64,000 bases of DNA from Candidatus Latescibacterota bacterium (GCA_022823725.1 JAJEHL010000024.1:62001-126000); one strand, 5' to 3'. Counted from the stretch's first letter, positions 15,999 to 25,304 are shown. Notes: a model not told the origin generated them from the sequence alone. A program made the numbers and translations.

Positions 15999-16290
15999 AA
16001 GACAATATGGAACTTCTGAGATGGAGAGAGACTTTGGACGGTTGACATTTGGAAATGCTCTGGCGAGCTATCGAATGGGTGAAGAAAAATGCCAGAGAGC
16101 GTTTGCTGATTTTTTGGGGATTTCGCCTCAAAGCCTTTGTGATATAGAAAAAGAAAGAAGGATCCCAAGTCCCAGCAGGGCTGCCAAAATTGCCAGACAG
16201 CTCGGCGAGCCAGAGAGCTTCTGGGTTCAGCTTGCACTACAAGACATGCTTCGAAAAGAAAATCTGAACCTTGTTGTTTCCATCGCTTGA
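15988..16290 (+). CDS. HigA-type antitoxin, XRE-family HTH
   Basis: A 100-aa protein with a Cro/C1-type helix-turn-helix: F-A-D-F-L-G-I-S-P-Q-S-L-C-D-I-E-K-E-R-R-I-P at about residues 37-58. The start ATG at 15988 overlaps the toxin stop region, and GAGGAGG (15972-15978) precedes it. It probably represses the operon through the 15695-15713 palindrome. This pair is the only fully intact-looking module in the island and is transcribed opposite to the others. Confidence 0.88.
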   Translation: MITKRQYGTSEMERDFGRLTFGNALASYRMGEEKCQRAFADFLGISPQSLCDIEKERRIPSPSRAAKIARQLGEPESFWVQLALQDMLRKENLNLVVSIA

Positions 16291-16362
16291 TCGGCTCAAA
16301 TTGAACTGATTCCCCACAGCACGCGATAAGTTTTTTACAACTGCGATAGCAATTTACAAAAA

Positions 16363-16389
16363 AGCCCGATTCCGAGAAGGAACCGGGCT
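16363..16389. terminator. Bidirectional terminator after the methyltransferase gene
   Basis: AGCCCG-A-TTCC pairs with GGAA-C-CGGGCT (one mismatch, 5-base loop). The minus strand continues with TTTTTTG and the plus strand with a T-rich run. Confidence 0.8.
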
Positions 16390-16404
16390 ATCTTTGTTTT
16401 TTAC

Positions 16405-17037
16405 TCAAGATAACTTAATCGCGATGAGGTGCGACTTTTGCAGGGGCAGGATACAGGTCAGATAATCGGGCGCCTCATCCAGGCGGCTCTTAAAGGCGGC
16501 CCAATCCGGATCCATGTACCATTGTTCGACCGCAGACCAGCCATCGACAAAGATGAAAGCTCCTGGTGCCAGACGGCTTTCCAGCATATCGAACATCTGC
16601 GCGAAAGCGTGCAGGCCAAAATCGACAAAAACGAAATCCACGCACTCGGGAAGAGCTTCAATAAAAACATCACCGGTGCTGGTGTGACACGCCACCAGAT
16701 GGTCCAGACCAGCGGCTCGCAAATTGCCTTGAGCCGCAGCGATTTTCTCAGGCATCTGATCCAGCGTAAAAACGCGGCCTCCTGTGTGCTGCGCCGCAGC
16801 AGCCAGATGCAAAGTGGAATAGCCGTGCGACGTGCCAAATTCGACCAGCGTCCTCGCCCGTTGGTGAACCGCGGTGAGACACAGATACTGTGCCACCTCT
16901 GGGCTGGCGGCCTTGAGGCGCAGCGGATCGGTAGAACCGGCTCGGCGCTCCTCCTGGTCTCGGCTGTGCAAATGGGCGACAAGTACTCGTTGAGCTGGCG
17001 TAAAGAGATCTTCGATATGCACAGAGTCCCCTTTCAA
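16405..17037 (-). CDS. Class I SAM-dependent O-methyltransferase
   Basis: A protein of about 210 aa with a Rossmann methyltransferase fold of the O-methyltransferase_3/Methyltransf_24 type: L-V-E-F-G-T-S-H-G-Y-S-T-L-H-L (SAM-binding motif I, about 63-77), F-T-L-D-Q-M-P-E-K (motif II acidic residue), V-D-F-V-F-V-D-F-G (motif IV) and A-F-I-F-V-D-G-W-S. The substrate is unknown. The called TTG start overlaps the stop of the helicase gene by 4 bases; a GTG 15 bases further in has a better AGGGG site and may be the true start. It forms an operon with the XPB-like helicase and ends at a terminator. Confidence 0.83.
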   Translation of the reverse strand: MKGDSVHIEDLFTPAQRVLVAHLHSRDQEERRAGSTDPLRLKAASPEVAQYLCLTAVHQRARTLVEFGTSHGYSTLHLAAAAQHTGGRVFTLDQMPEKIAAAQGNLRAAGLDHLVACHTSTGDVFIEALPECVDFVFVDFGLHAFAQMFDMLESRLAPGAFIFVDGWSAVEQWYMDPDWAAFKSRLDEAPDYLTCILPLQKSHLIAIKLS

Positions 17038-18434
17038 AACATTTCTCTCTGCTTCCCATCGTACGCATCGTGTTGCCTGCGGCGGCGGGAAATGCGGTCT
17101 TCGACCGTATTGCGGGAGATCACTTCGTAGAGAATGGCGTGTTTGCCTTCGCGACGGCGCAAAATGCGCCCCAGTCGCTGGACGTGTTCGCGAATAGTAC
17201 TCGTCCCCGAAAGCACAACTGCGACATTGGCCTCGGGTACATTGACCCCTTCGTTGAGCACGCGAGAAGTGACAAGTGCGAGAATGTCCCCCTCATTAAA
17301 AGCTTTGAGGATTTCCCGGCGCTCCTTTGTGCGGGTCTGGTGCGTAATGGCAGGAATGAGAAATTGCTCTGAAATATTATAAACAGTTTCGTTATCATTG
17401 GTAAAAATAAGCATGCGGTCGCGCGGATGTTTTTTTAGCAAATCTTCCAGCACGCGCAACTTAGCGGTTGTACCCAGAGCGACTTTGCGATAGCGGCGAT
17501 AGGCGAGCATCGCCCTTCGGCCATCGCTGGAGCGAGCCGAAAGACGCACAAAATTTTGCCATCCAGAAGCACTGCCCAAACGCAGATTCTTGGACTCCAG
17601 AAAAGCACTGAATTGCGAACGCGCGGTTTCGTATTCAGCGCGCTCTTCAGCCACCATATCGACTTCGATGCGCTCTGTATTGTACTCGGAGAGATAATCG
17701 CCAGACAGGTCGCGGATACCCTTTTCATAAACGGTTGGTCCCACGAGATCGCGCAACATAAGATGGCGACCATCGGGACGTTCGAGCGTGGCTGTAAGCC
17801 CCAGGCGATAAGGCGCAATAGAAAGTTCCGCACCGTGAGAATAGGACTCGCCGGGCAAGTGATGAACCTCGTCAAAAACGAGAAAACCAAAACGATTGCC
17901 ATAGCGGTCCATGTGCATATACGCACTGTCGTAAGTCGTTACAGTGAGATCTTCAAGCTCGTGATACCCCCCACCCAGGATGCCGATATCACAGGAAAAA
18001 GCGTCTTTGAGCAAATCATACCACTGATTCATAAGATCAATCGTAGGCGCGACAACAAGCGTACTGCGACCAACTTCCGCAATCCCCATCAGCGCCAGAA
18101 GCGACTTACCCGATCCCGTGGGCAGAACAACCACACCGCGATATTGATTTGATTGCCAGGCGTCAAAGGCTTCAGCCTGATGCGGGTGTGGGGTGTGCTC
18201 GCGGTTGAAATCGAGTTTGAGGCGGTTGTAGCGCGGGACCACATTTTTTATTCCAACATCCCCAGCCTGTAATGCCTCGACAACATCGCGATACCGGTGC
18301 GCCTGAGCACGCCAGCGTCCCACGCGGCTATCCCATATAAATGGAGATGGCGGCTCATAGTCCGCTGGCGGATCCAGAAGAACGAGCGTGCCATCGTCGA
18401 ACGCAAGGCGCATGTCGGGAGATGGGGATGGCAA
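17034..18434 (-). CDS. XPB-like DEAD/DEAH-box helicase (SF2)
   Basis: A 466-aa superfamily 2 helicase. Motif I is V-L-P-T-G-S-G-K-S (about 108), motif II is F-D-E-V-H-H, motif III is L-T-A-T-L-E-R, and motif VI is R-L-G-R-I-L-R-R-R-E-G-K. The compact size, the N-terminal damage-recognition-like region and the C-terminal I-S-R-N-T-V-E-D-R-I-S-R-R-R tail match archaeal and bacterial XPB/RAD25-type enzymes, the known partners of Bax1 nucleases. The start is uncertain: TTG at 18434 has GAGG upstream, while an ATG seven codons in lacks a ribosome site. It is followed by the overlapping methyltransferase gene. Confidence 0.9.
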   Translation of the reverse strand: MPSPSPDMRLAFDDGTLVLLDPPADYEPPSPFIWDSRVGRWRAQAHRYRDVVEALQAGDVGIKNVVPRYNRLKLDFNREHTPHPHQAEAFDAWQSNQYRGVVVLPTGSGKSLLALMGIAEVGRSTLVVAPTIDLMNQWYDLLKDAFSCDIGILGGGYHELEDLTVTTYDSAYMHMDRYGNRFGFLVFDEVHHLPGESYSHGAELSIAPYRLGLTATLERPDGRHLMLRDLVGPTVYEKGIRDLSGDYLSEYNTERIEVDMVAEERAEYETARSQFSAFLESKNLRLGSASGWQNFVRLSARSSDGRRAMLAYRRYRKVALGTTAKLRVLEDLLKKHPRDRMLIFTNDNETVYNISEQFLIPAITHQTRTKERREILKAFNEGDILALVTSRVLNEGVNVPEANVAVVLSGTSTIREHVQRLGRILRRREGKHAILYEVISRNTVEDRISRRRRQHDAYDGKQREMF

Positions 18435-18526
18435 TATGAATACCTCGAAGAATGGAGTATAGATTTCTCACACAAAGACACAAAGGGGCTGGAGGTGGGA
18501 ACCTGTCTCCTGCCCCTCATCTTTAA

Positions 18527-19156
18527 CTAAGGTCTCGCCAACCGAATGGCGTGATCGGCGGCGGTGAGATAGGGAAACGATTGATCGAGAAAGGCTTTGA
18601 GCAAGGTGTCTGCGTTCAGGTCTGATGTATCGATCTGAAATTTTTGTTTAAAAAAGGATTTGCGAAATTCTTCTTGAAATGCCTCCTGGACTTCTTCGAT
18701 ATCCGATTCGGGTACAAGGGGAAAATCGTGTGGATCGTCTTTCATGCGCTGTTTGATAACCTCGGGACTGGCTGTGAGATGCACCAGAATGATATCTTTG
18801 GGCATGTCTTTTTCCCATGCCTGGGGATTTTCGACCGGGCGCGCCAGATCGGGATAGTAATAGCGTTGGCCGTACACCATTTCCTCAATGTGGAAACCCG
18901 TGAGCAAGACGTGCTGGTAGTTGTGAACCAGGCGTACGTGATAGGCGATCTGAAACCGCTGAAAACGCTCTTTGATGGGCGATGGCAACTCGGCCATGGC
19001 ATTTTGATCTGCGGGATTCGTAAGGGTTTGCTGGTCGGGAACGGAAAAGTGATCGTCCATGTGATGGCGAATACCGCGCTCCATGCCCCATTTTTGAATA
19101 GCTTGAACCAGCGTGGTTTTACCCGTGTATTCTGTACCAATTGCAATGACGCGCAT
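18527..19156 (-). CDS. P-loop NTPase, nucleoside/nucleotide-kinase-like
   Basis: A 209-aa protein with a Walker A loop G-T-E-Y-T-G-K-T-T at residues 7-15 and a downstream V-H-L-T-A-S-P-E-V-I-K-Q-R segment that resembles the LID-preceding strand and helix of thymidylate or deoxynucleoside kinases. The fold suggests phosphorylation of a nucleoside or related small molecule, but the acceptor is unclear. AAGGAG lies 7 bases before the ATG. It is divergent from the TetR gene and separated from the helicase by about 90 bases, which carry a short CACAAAG-type repeat. Confidence 0.65.
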   Translation of the reverse strand: MRVIAIGTEYTGKTTLVQAIQKWGMERGIRHHMDDHFSVPDQQTLTNPADQNAMAELPSPIKERFQRFQIAYHVRLVHNYQHVLLTGFHIEEMVYGQRYYYPDLARPVENPQAWEKDMPKDIILVHLTASPEVIKQRMKDDPHDFPLVPESDIEEVQEAFQEEFRKSFFKQKFQIDTSDLNADTLLKAFLDQSFPYLTAADHAIRLARP

Positions 19157-19169
19157 GTGAAGCTCCTTA

Positions 19170-19198
19170 TTGAAAAGTCGGTTTAGATAGACTATATT
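19170..19198 (+). promoter_or_regulatory. Predicted promoter of the TetR operon
   Basis: TTGAAA (19170-19175) and TATATT (19193-19198) with a 17-base spacer lie in the divergent interval before the TetR gene. Confidence 0.5.
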
Positions 19199-19291
19199 TA
19201 GTTTCGGGACGGTTCATGTTATTAATTTGTAAAACTTAAAGCAAAGCAAAAAAAGACGCAGACTTATCGAATCTATCGTAAAAGGCACACC

Positions 19292-19903
19292 ATGGGACGC
19301 ACGAGCGATGCAAAAGAACGGCTGATTCAGGCTGCGATGGATTTGTTTTTTACGCGCAGTTATACCGACGTAGGCGTGCAGGAATTGTGCAAAGCTGCCA
19401 GGGTAAAAAAGGGAAGTTTTTACCACTTCTTTGAAACCAAGCAAGACCTCGTGCTGGCTTCATTAGATCGATGGTGGGAGATTACACGGGAGACCGCCTG
19501 GGAGCCGGCTTTTTCATCAGAAAGACCACCCCTGGAGCGGATCTCGCGGTTTTTTGAACTGGTCTATGAGCAAAATTGCCAATTTTACGAGCAGCACAAA
19601 CAGCTTTGCGGGTGTCCGTTTGGCAACCTCGCCGTGGAAATGAGCGCGCACGAGCCGCTCATCCGCCATAAAATTGACCGTATTTTTGAGGATGTAATCG
19701 GCCGGTTGCAAAAAACACTCGATGAAGCAGTAGAAGCCAGTGATCTGTCTCCTATGGACACACGGGAAACTGCTCTGGCATTGTGGGCGTATTACGAAGG
19801 CATTTTGATGCTGGCCAAAGCGCGGCAAGATCTGGATCTGTTAAAACGGCTGGGACAGCGCGCCGTGCGGTTTTTACAAGTATCGCGGCGACATGTGGCG
19901 TGA
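19292..19903 (+). CDS. TetR-family transcriptional regulator
   Basis: A 203-aa regulator. The N-terminal HTH (residues about 8-55) contains V-Q-E-L-C-K-A-A-R-V-K-K-G-S-F-Y-H-F-F-E-T-K, the strongly conserved TetR recognition helix region; the ligand-binding C-terminal part resembles the AcrR/NemR type with L-C-G-C-P-F-G-N-L. It is probably a repressor released by a small ligand, with a cysteine pair (C-G-C) that might sense electrophiles or redox changes. Its stop codon lies within a few bases of the ribosome site of the PhyH gene, so the two are translationally coupled. Confidence 0.92.
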   Translation: MGRTSDAKERLIQAAMDLFFTRSYTDVGVQELCKAARVKKGSFYHFFETKQDLVLASLDRWWEITRETAWEPAFSSERPPLERISRFFELVYEQNCQFYEQHKQLCGCPFGNLAVEMSAHEPLIRHKIDRIFEDVIGRLQKTLDEAVEASDLSPMDTRETALALWAYYEGILMLAKARQDLDLLKRLGQRAVRFLQVSRRHVA

Positions 19904-19910
19904 GGATATT

Positions 19911-20693
19911 ATGCCCCTTTCAGAACAATATGAAAAAGATGGTTTTTGCGCTATTTATGACCCGATTTTTCCATCGGATGCCGTCGGTGCAGCAATTGAA
20001 GGCATGGATGCTGTACGCGCGGGGAATTACGATACCGGACACCCACCGGAAAACTCTCGATGGAACCCCGGCGACGATCCCAAAGCACTTTGCAAAATTG
20101 AAATGCCGCAATTTGCCAGTCACGGCATCAGGGACCTGATATCGAATCCCGCCCTCGGCAAACTCGCCGCTGAAGTCACAGGCGCAAAAATGGTGCAGGT
20201 CTGGTGGGTGCAGCTACTCTACAAACCCGTGGGCGAACCCACCGATCAACGCGTCACCAACATCGGCTGGCATCAAGACCGCTACTACTGGCGAATATGG
20301 GAAGACGGCAGCGAACTCTTCACAGCCTGGGTCGCCCTCAGCAACATCACACCCGATGCCGGACCAATGCGTTTTATCCCAGGTTCACACCGCTGGGGAC
20401 TTTTGGACATCGACTTCGGCTTTCAACAACAAGACCTCGACACATTGCGCCGCGGCATATCAATACCCGAACAGGCCACCTGGCGCGAAGTTCCCATGCT
20501 CCTGCCCCCCGGTGCATTGAGCCTGCACGACTGCTTCACGCTCCATGGCAGCGGCCCCAACCGATCCAATGGACCTCGTCGTAGCTTTGCCATTCACATG
20601 CGCACCGAAAACGCGCGCCCCATCAACGACGCACGACAGGGTCTTACCCGACACATTGACGACCTAGCCAAATGCCCGGTTATTTATGGGTAA
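19911..20693 (+). CDS. Phytanoyl-CoA dioxygenase (PhyH) family protein
   Basis: A 260-aa Fe(II)/2-oxoglutarate-dependent oxygenase. The metal triad is visible as W-H-Q-D-R (His-x-Asp, about 125-128) and the distal His in T-L-H-G-S-G-P-N (about 213); the conserved R-x-S-F-A-I-H provides the 2-oxoglutarate-binding Arg. GPMRFIPGSHRWG is the family loop. The start at 19911 follows GAGGA. The substrate is unknown; the TetR gene directly upstream probably controls it. Two similar but clearly different PhyH genes occur at 25.3 and 49.0 kb. Confidence 0.9.
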   Translation: MPLSEQYEKDGFCAIYDPIFPSDAVGAAIEGMDAVRAGNYDTGHPPENSRWNPGDDPKALCKIEMPQFASHGIRDLISNPALGKLAAEVTGAKMVQVWWVQLLYKPVGEPTDQRVTNIGWHQDRYYWRIWEDGSELFTAWVALSNITPDAGPMRFIPGSHRWGLLDIDFGFQQQDLDTLRRGISIPEQATWREVPMLLPPGALSLHDCFTLHGSGPNRSNGPRRSFAIHMRTENARPINDARQGLTRHIDDLAKCPVIYG

Positions 20694-20723
20694 GACCAAT
20701 GCATCTTTGATAAGGAGTCCCTT

Positions 20724-22397
20724 GTGCTACCCGATATAGAAATCGCCCGCCAAACGCAGTTGCTCCCCATCGCCGAAGTTGCCGCCAGACTGGGAATTGG
20801 CCCCGAACATCTCGAATACTACGGCCTCGCCAAAGCCAAAATCGCGCAAGAATTTTGCCAAAGCCTCGAAAACGCACCGGCTTCTGGCAAGTTGATTCTC
20901 GTATCGGGGATCAACCCGACCCCGGCTGGCGAAGGCAAAACCACCACCACCATTGGCCTGGGGGACGCGCTCAATCGCATCGGCAAACGCGCCACAATAT
21001 GTCTTCGAGAACCCTCGCTGGGGCCTTGCTTTGGCATGAAGGGCGGCGCAACTGGCGGGGGCTATGCCCAGGTGGCGCCGATGGAAGATATCAACCTCCA
21101 CTTTACGGGGGATATCCACGCGGTTACCACGGCTCACAACCTGCTCGCCGCTGCACTGGACAACCACCTCCACCACGGCAACACACGCTGCATTGATCCC
21201 CACCGCCTGGTCTGGAACCGCGTCCTGGACATGAATGATCGGGCACTGCGTAAGGTCAGCATCGGCGTGGGGGATACCGCCAGATCCTTCCCTCGACAGT
21301 CGGGCTTCGACATTACCGTTGCCTCAGAAGTCATGGCGATTCTCTGCCTCTCTGAGTCGCCGGACGATCTCAAAGCGCGCCTCAGCCGCATCGTTGTCGG
21401 TCAGACCCACAGCGGTCAGAGCGTTTGCGCCTCAGACCTCGCAGTACACGGCGCCATGGCGGTGCTCCTCAAAGATGCGTACAAGCCCAACCTGGCACAA
21501 ACCCTCGAAGGCAATCCTGCCTTGATCCACGGCGGTCCTTTTGCCAATATCGCGCACGGCTGCAATTCCATTACCGCCACCTCTCTGGCCTTGCGTCTCT
21601 CGGAATACACCGTTACCGAAGCAGGCTTTGGTGCCGATTTGGGGGCGGAAAAATTTCTCAATATCAAATGCCGTCAAAGCGGTCTGGCACCCGATCTCGT
21701 GGTGCTCGTGGCAACCGTACGCGCGCTCAAGTACCACGGCGGTGTTTCGCTTAAAAGGATCGCGCAACCCAATGTCAGAGCGGTCGAAAAGGGCATTGCA
21801 AACCTCGAAAAGCACATTGAAAATATCCGTGGCTTTGGCTTGCCCGTCATGGTGGCGATCAATGTATTCGCTGCGGATACAGACGCGGAAATCCAGTGCA
21901 TTCGCGACAAGTGTGCCGCCCTGGGCGTTGAAGCCGTACCCGCCGACCACCACGCACGCGGCAGTGCCGGTGCCGAGGACCTGGCCCGAACTGCGGCGCA
22001 AGTAATTGAAAACAATGCCAGCGATTTCAAGTTGCTCTATCCAAACGACATGCGGCTGTGGGACAAGGTGCGTACTATCGCGCAAAAAATTTACGGCGCC
22101 GACGACATCAGAGGCGACGAGATGCTGAGGGATAAGTGCAGACAATTAGAAGACGAGGGCTATGGACACTTGCCGATATGCATCGCCAAGACGCAGTATT
22201 CGTTTTCGACCAATCCCAACCTCAAGGGACGGCCACGCGGCTTTGATGTACCGGTCCGAGATATCAAGGTCTCCGCCGGGGCCGGTTTTGTGGTCGTGCT
22301 GACCGGGGATATTCTGACAATGCCCGGCCTGCCCAAAAAGCCCTCGGCAGAAGCGATAGATTTTGACGATGCGGGCAATATCAAAGGACTCTTTTAA
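20724..22397 (+). CDS. fhs: Formate--tetrahydrofolate ligase
   Basis: Catalyses ATP-dependent formation of 10-formyl-THF from formate and THF in one-carbon metabolism. At 557 aa it is full length. The nucleotide loop [11 protein letters not shown] lies near residue 67, followed by the family stretch [16 protein letters not shown]; also visible are [13 protein letters not shown] and, near the end, [23 protein letters not shown] is the start, with AAGGAG 7 bases upstream. The sugar kinase follows 33 bases later. Confidence 0.97.
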   Translation: MLPDIEIARQTQLLPIAEVAARLGIGPEHLEYYGLAKAKIAQEFCQSLENAPASGKLILVSGINPTPAGEGKTTTTIGLGDALNRIGKRATICLREPSLGPCFGMKGGATGGGYAQVAPMEDINLHFTGDIHAVTTAHNLLAAALDNHLHHGNTRCIDPHRLVWNRVLDMNDRALRKVSIGVGDTARSFPRQSGFDITVASEVMAILCLSESPDDLKARLSRIVVGQTHSGQSVCASDLAVHGAMAVLLKDAYKPNLAQTLEGNPALIHGGPFANIAHGCNSITATSLALRLSEYTVTEAGFGADLGAEKFLNIKCRQSGLAPDLVVLVATVRALKYHGGVSLKRIAQPNVRAVEKGIANLEKHIENIRGFGLPVMVAINVFAADTDAEIQCIRDKCAALGVEAVPADHHARGSAGAEDLARTAAQVIENNASDFKLLYPNDMRLWDKVRTIAQKIYGADDIRGDEMLRDKCRQLEDEGYGHLPICIAKTQYSFSTNPNLKGRPRGFDVPVRDIKVSAGAGFVVVLTGDILTMPGLPKKPSAEAIDFDDAGNIKGLF

Positions 22398-22430
22398 TTC
22401 GTTTCAAATTGTACCCGGCAAGGAGCACCT

Positions 22431-23978
22431 ATGAGCAACCTCTATCTCGGACTCGACGCCAGCACACAGAGTTTGAGCACCATTATCATAGACATCGACA
22501 CCCGCAAAGTCGTGTACGACGTTTCTTTGAACTACGACGAAACGCTCCCGCACTATGGCACTCAAAATGGCGTCCTCGACCATCCCGACCCCAAAATTGT
22601 TCACTCGCCACCTCTCATGTGGGCCGAAGCCCTCGACGTGCTTTTTGAAAAAATGAAAACCGAGGGCATACCCCTCGGCAATATCCGCGCCATCTCTGGC
22701 TCGGGACAACAACACGGTTCTGTCTATCTCAAAACCGCGGATATCCTATCCAATCTCGATCCATCAAAAACCCTCGTAGAAAACCTCAGCGGCATATTCT
22801 CCCGCGACACATCTCCCATCTGGATGGATTCCTCTACCCGCGCCGAATGCGATGAAATTTGCGACGCCCTCGGTGGCCTTCAAGCCACAGCCAGTGCCAC
22901 GGGATCCACCACCTTTGAGCGTTTTACAGGACCACAGATACGCAAATTCTACAAAACACAGCCCGATGCTTATAACAACACCGCACACATTATGCTCGTC
23001 TCTTCCTTCATGGCCTCTCTGATCGCGGGCAAAGTTGCCCCCATCGATCACGGCGATGGCGCGGGCATGAATCTGATGGACATTCAGACCCGAACCTATC
23101 ATGCGGCCGCGCTCGGCGCCACAGCTCCCGATCTATCCCATCGTCTGCCTCCCCTCGCAGAATCCCGCGCGATTATCGGCACTGTAAATCGCTACTTTAT
23201 CGATAAATACGGCGTCGATCCCAATGCACAGGCGCTCGTCTGGTCGGGTGACAATCCCAACAGCGTCATCGGCCTCGGTCTTATCCGCGAGGGCCTCGTC
23301 GCCATCTCACTCGGCACCAGCGACACCTACTTTGGCACAATGAAAAATTGCCAGACCGACCCGCGCGGCGAAGGTCACGTCTTCGTCTCCCCCACTGGCG
23401 ACTATATGACCCTCATCTGTTTCAAAAACGGCTCCCTCGCCCGCGAAGCCGTTCGCAAATCTCATGGTCTGGGCTGGAACGGTTTTTCCCACGCACTCCA
23501 ATCCACCCCCCCGGGCAATGATGGCAAAATCATGCTTCCCTATTTTGAACCCGAAATCGTACCCAATGTCCTCAATCCCGGCATACACCGCTTTGACCTC
23601 GACGAACAGGACGTCGCCGGCAATTGCCGCGCGGTTGTCGAGGCGCAAATGATGTCTATGCGCATTCACTCAGAATGGATGGGCGTGCGTCCATCAGCCA
23701 TCTACGTCACGGGCGGCGCATCGGTCAACCCCGAAATCCTTCAAATCATGGCCGACGTGCAAAACTGTCCTGTTTACCAATTTGAAGTCACCAACAGCGC
23801 GGCCCTCGGCGCGGCCCTCCGCGCCGCACAGGCGCACCTCAATGCCACATGGGAAGACATCTGCGAGGGCATCGCTGACCCCATATCCGGCTCTGCCGTC
23901 AACCCAACCAACACCGCAGTGTACGACGAACTGGTCAAAAAATATGCCGAATGCGAACAAATCGCGCTCGGCATATAA
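22431..23978 (+). CDS. FGGY-family carbohydrate kinase (xylulokinase-like)
   Basis: A 515-aa sugar kinase with the ASKHA fold. The N-terminal phosphate loop is L-G-L-D-A-S-T-Q-S, I-S-G-S-G-Q-Q-H-G-S-V-Y follows near residue 88, as in xylulokinases, and W-M-D-S-S-T-R-A-E-C lies further on. The ATP-binding C-terminal lobe has S-L-G-T-S-D-T-Y-F-G and Y-V-T-G-G-A-S-V-N. D-xylulose is the best guess, but other pentuloses are possible. CAAGGAG precedes the ATG. Its stop is 3 bases from the convergent nitrilase-family gene, and no terminator lies between them. Confidence 0.9.
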   Translation: MSNLYLGLDASTQSLSTIIIDIDTRKVVYDVSLNYDETLPHYGTQNGVLDHPDPKIVHSPPLMWAEALDVLFEKMKTEGIPLGNIRAISGSGQQHGSVYLKTADILSNLDPSKTLVENLSGIFSRDTSPIWMDSSTRAECDEICDALGGLQATASATGSTTFERFTGPQIRKFYKTQPDAYNNTAHIMLVSSFMASLIAGKVAPIDHGDGAGMNLMDIQTRTYHAAALGATAPDLSHRLPPLAESRAIIGTVNRYFIDKYGVDPNAQALVWSGDNPNSVIGLGLIREGLVAISLGTSDTYFGTMKNCQTDPRGEGHVFVSPTGDYMTLICFKNGSLAREAVRKSHGLGWNGFSHALQSTPPGNDGKIMLPYFEPEIVPNVLNPGIHRFDLDEQDVAGNCRAVVEAQMMSMRIHSEWMGVRPSAIYVTGGASVNPEILQIMADVQNCPVYQFEVTNSAALGAALRAAQAHLNATWEDICEGIADPISGSAVNPTNTAVYDELVKKYAECEQIALGI

Positions 23979-23981
23979 TTC

Positions 23982-25304
23982 TCAATACGCCTCAGCCTTC
24001 AAGGTTCCCGCGTTCTCTTCATCGACAAAAGCGCGATAGGTATGTGGTCGTCGCTGCATCCAGTTAATCCCGCGAAAGCACCCGCGACTCTTTGGCATGA
24101 ATCCATCCACGAGATTCACCTCTGCGGTCACAAACCGTTCGCTGCCATCATTCCATGCCAGCACATGCCCGGTGCGATCAATAATACAACTGCCCTCCGC
24201 GCGATTTACCGCCACCACCATACACAACTGATTATCCAGTGCCCGCGTCTGCATAATCCCGCGAAAGCGCTCGGGATCCCATGTGTGATCTTCCGGATGC
24301 CACGCGCGGTGATCGCCCATAATTGGCAACAACAAAAAGTCCGCGCCATTTAATCCGATCATCCGCGACGACTCAGCTGCCGAAGAATCCATACAAATAT
24401 TGCACCCAATTCGTCCAATCTCCGTATCGAATACGGGAAAATCATCACCCGGCAAAATACCCGAATCCATCTCGCCACCCACCGCCAGGTGTACCTTGCG
24501 ATATTTGCCATCCACGTTGCCATCGGGCGCGAACAACACGGCTGTATTGTGAACGGCATCGCCATCCCTTTCAATCACACCCAACAGCACATATACGCCA
24601 TAATCGCGCGCAATATCCGCAAATGGCTCCGCCTCGGCCCCCGGCACGGGCACTGCCAATTCCAATGGACTCCCTTTAACCCCGTATTGCAATGCGATCT
24701 CGGGCAGCACAATCAAATCGGGTTTTTCTTTTTCACATATCTCTCGGCACAAAGGCAAATAAAGATCGACATTGTCCTGAATCGACTCAAACCGCCGGTC
24801 GCGATCTTCTCTTCGTCCCGTCGCGACACAAATTTTCACGGGTTTGTATGATTCTGCCACCTCTGTCGCGATCACTTTGGGCAATTGCCATTCGGATGAT
24901 CCCACAACCGACCAGCGAAACGTATAGCGCACGGTCAGGCGTTCGGCATCTTCTGGTGCAGTGAGACGCCGTGAAAATTGCACGGTATCGCCGTTCCATT
25001 CGGGAAGGAGATAATCCCAGGACAGAACTTCGCTGCGCCGCCCACTGTCCCGATCCAGGTGCCCCCAATACGCCTCACAGCGCAACACATCGCGCACCTG
25101 TTCCACATCACAAAACTGCGTCTGAGCAACAATCTCATACATTTTGCCAGCCTCAACACCCGAATACGCGACCTGCCATCCGCCAATACAGGTGCGCGTC
25201 CCATTTGCGGCAATTGCCAGTGTATCTCCACTGCGTTCTGTCAACGGTGCGGCGGCCGGATGCGGTGCCCAGGTTTCAATAGACTCAAGCTGTAAATCTG
25301 ACAT
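23982..25304 (-). CDS. Carbon-nitrogen hydrolase (nitrilase family) with N-terminal beta domain
   Basis: A 440-aa protein. Residues about 1-150 look like a beta-sandwich of the carbohydrate-binding type (V-Q-F-S-R-R-L-T-A-P-E, then F-R-W-S-V-V-G-S-S-E). From about 155 on it is a nitrilase-superfamily amidohydrolase with the catalytic triad visible: Glu in V-L-P-E-I-A-L-Q, Lys in K-Y-R-K-V-H-L, and Cys in C-N-I-C-M-D-S-S-A-A-E. The enzyme would hydrolyse an amide or carbamoyl group; the substrate is not readable. The added N-terminal domain is unusual for the family. The PhyH gene lies upstream on the same strand, 36 bases away. Confidence 0.87.
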   Translation of the reverse strand: MSDLQLESIETWAPHPAAAPLTERSGDTLAIAANGTRTCIGGWQVAYSGVEAGKMYEIVAQTQFCDVEQVRDVLRCEAYWGHLDRDSGRRSEVLSWDYLLPEWNGDTVQFSRRLTAPEDAERLTVRYTFRWSVVGSSEWQLPKVIATEVAESYKPVKICVATGRREDRDRRFESIQDNVDLYLPLCREICEKEKPDLIVLPEIALQYGVKGSPLELAVPVPGAEAEPFADIARDYGVYVLLGVIERDGDAVHNTAVLFAPDGNVDGKYRKVHLAVGGEMDSGILPGDDFPVFDTEIGRIGCNICMDSSAAESSRMIGLNGADFLLLPIMGDHRAWHPEDHTWDPERFRGIMQTRALDNQLCMVVAVNRAEGSCIIDRTGHVLAWNDGSERFVTAEVNLVDGFMPKSRGCFRGINWMQRRPHTYRAFVDEENAGTLKAEAY

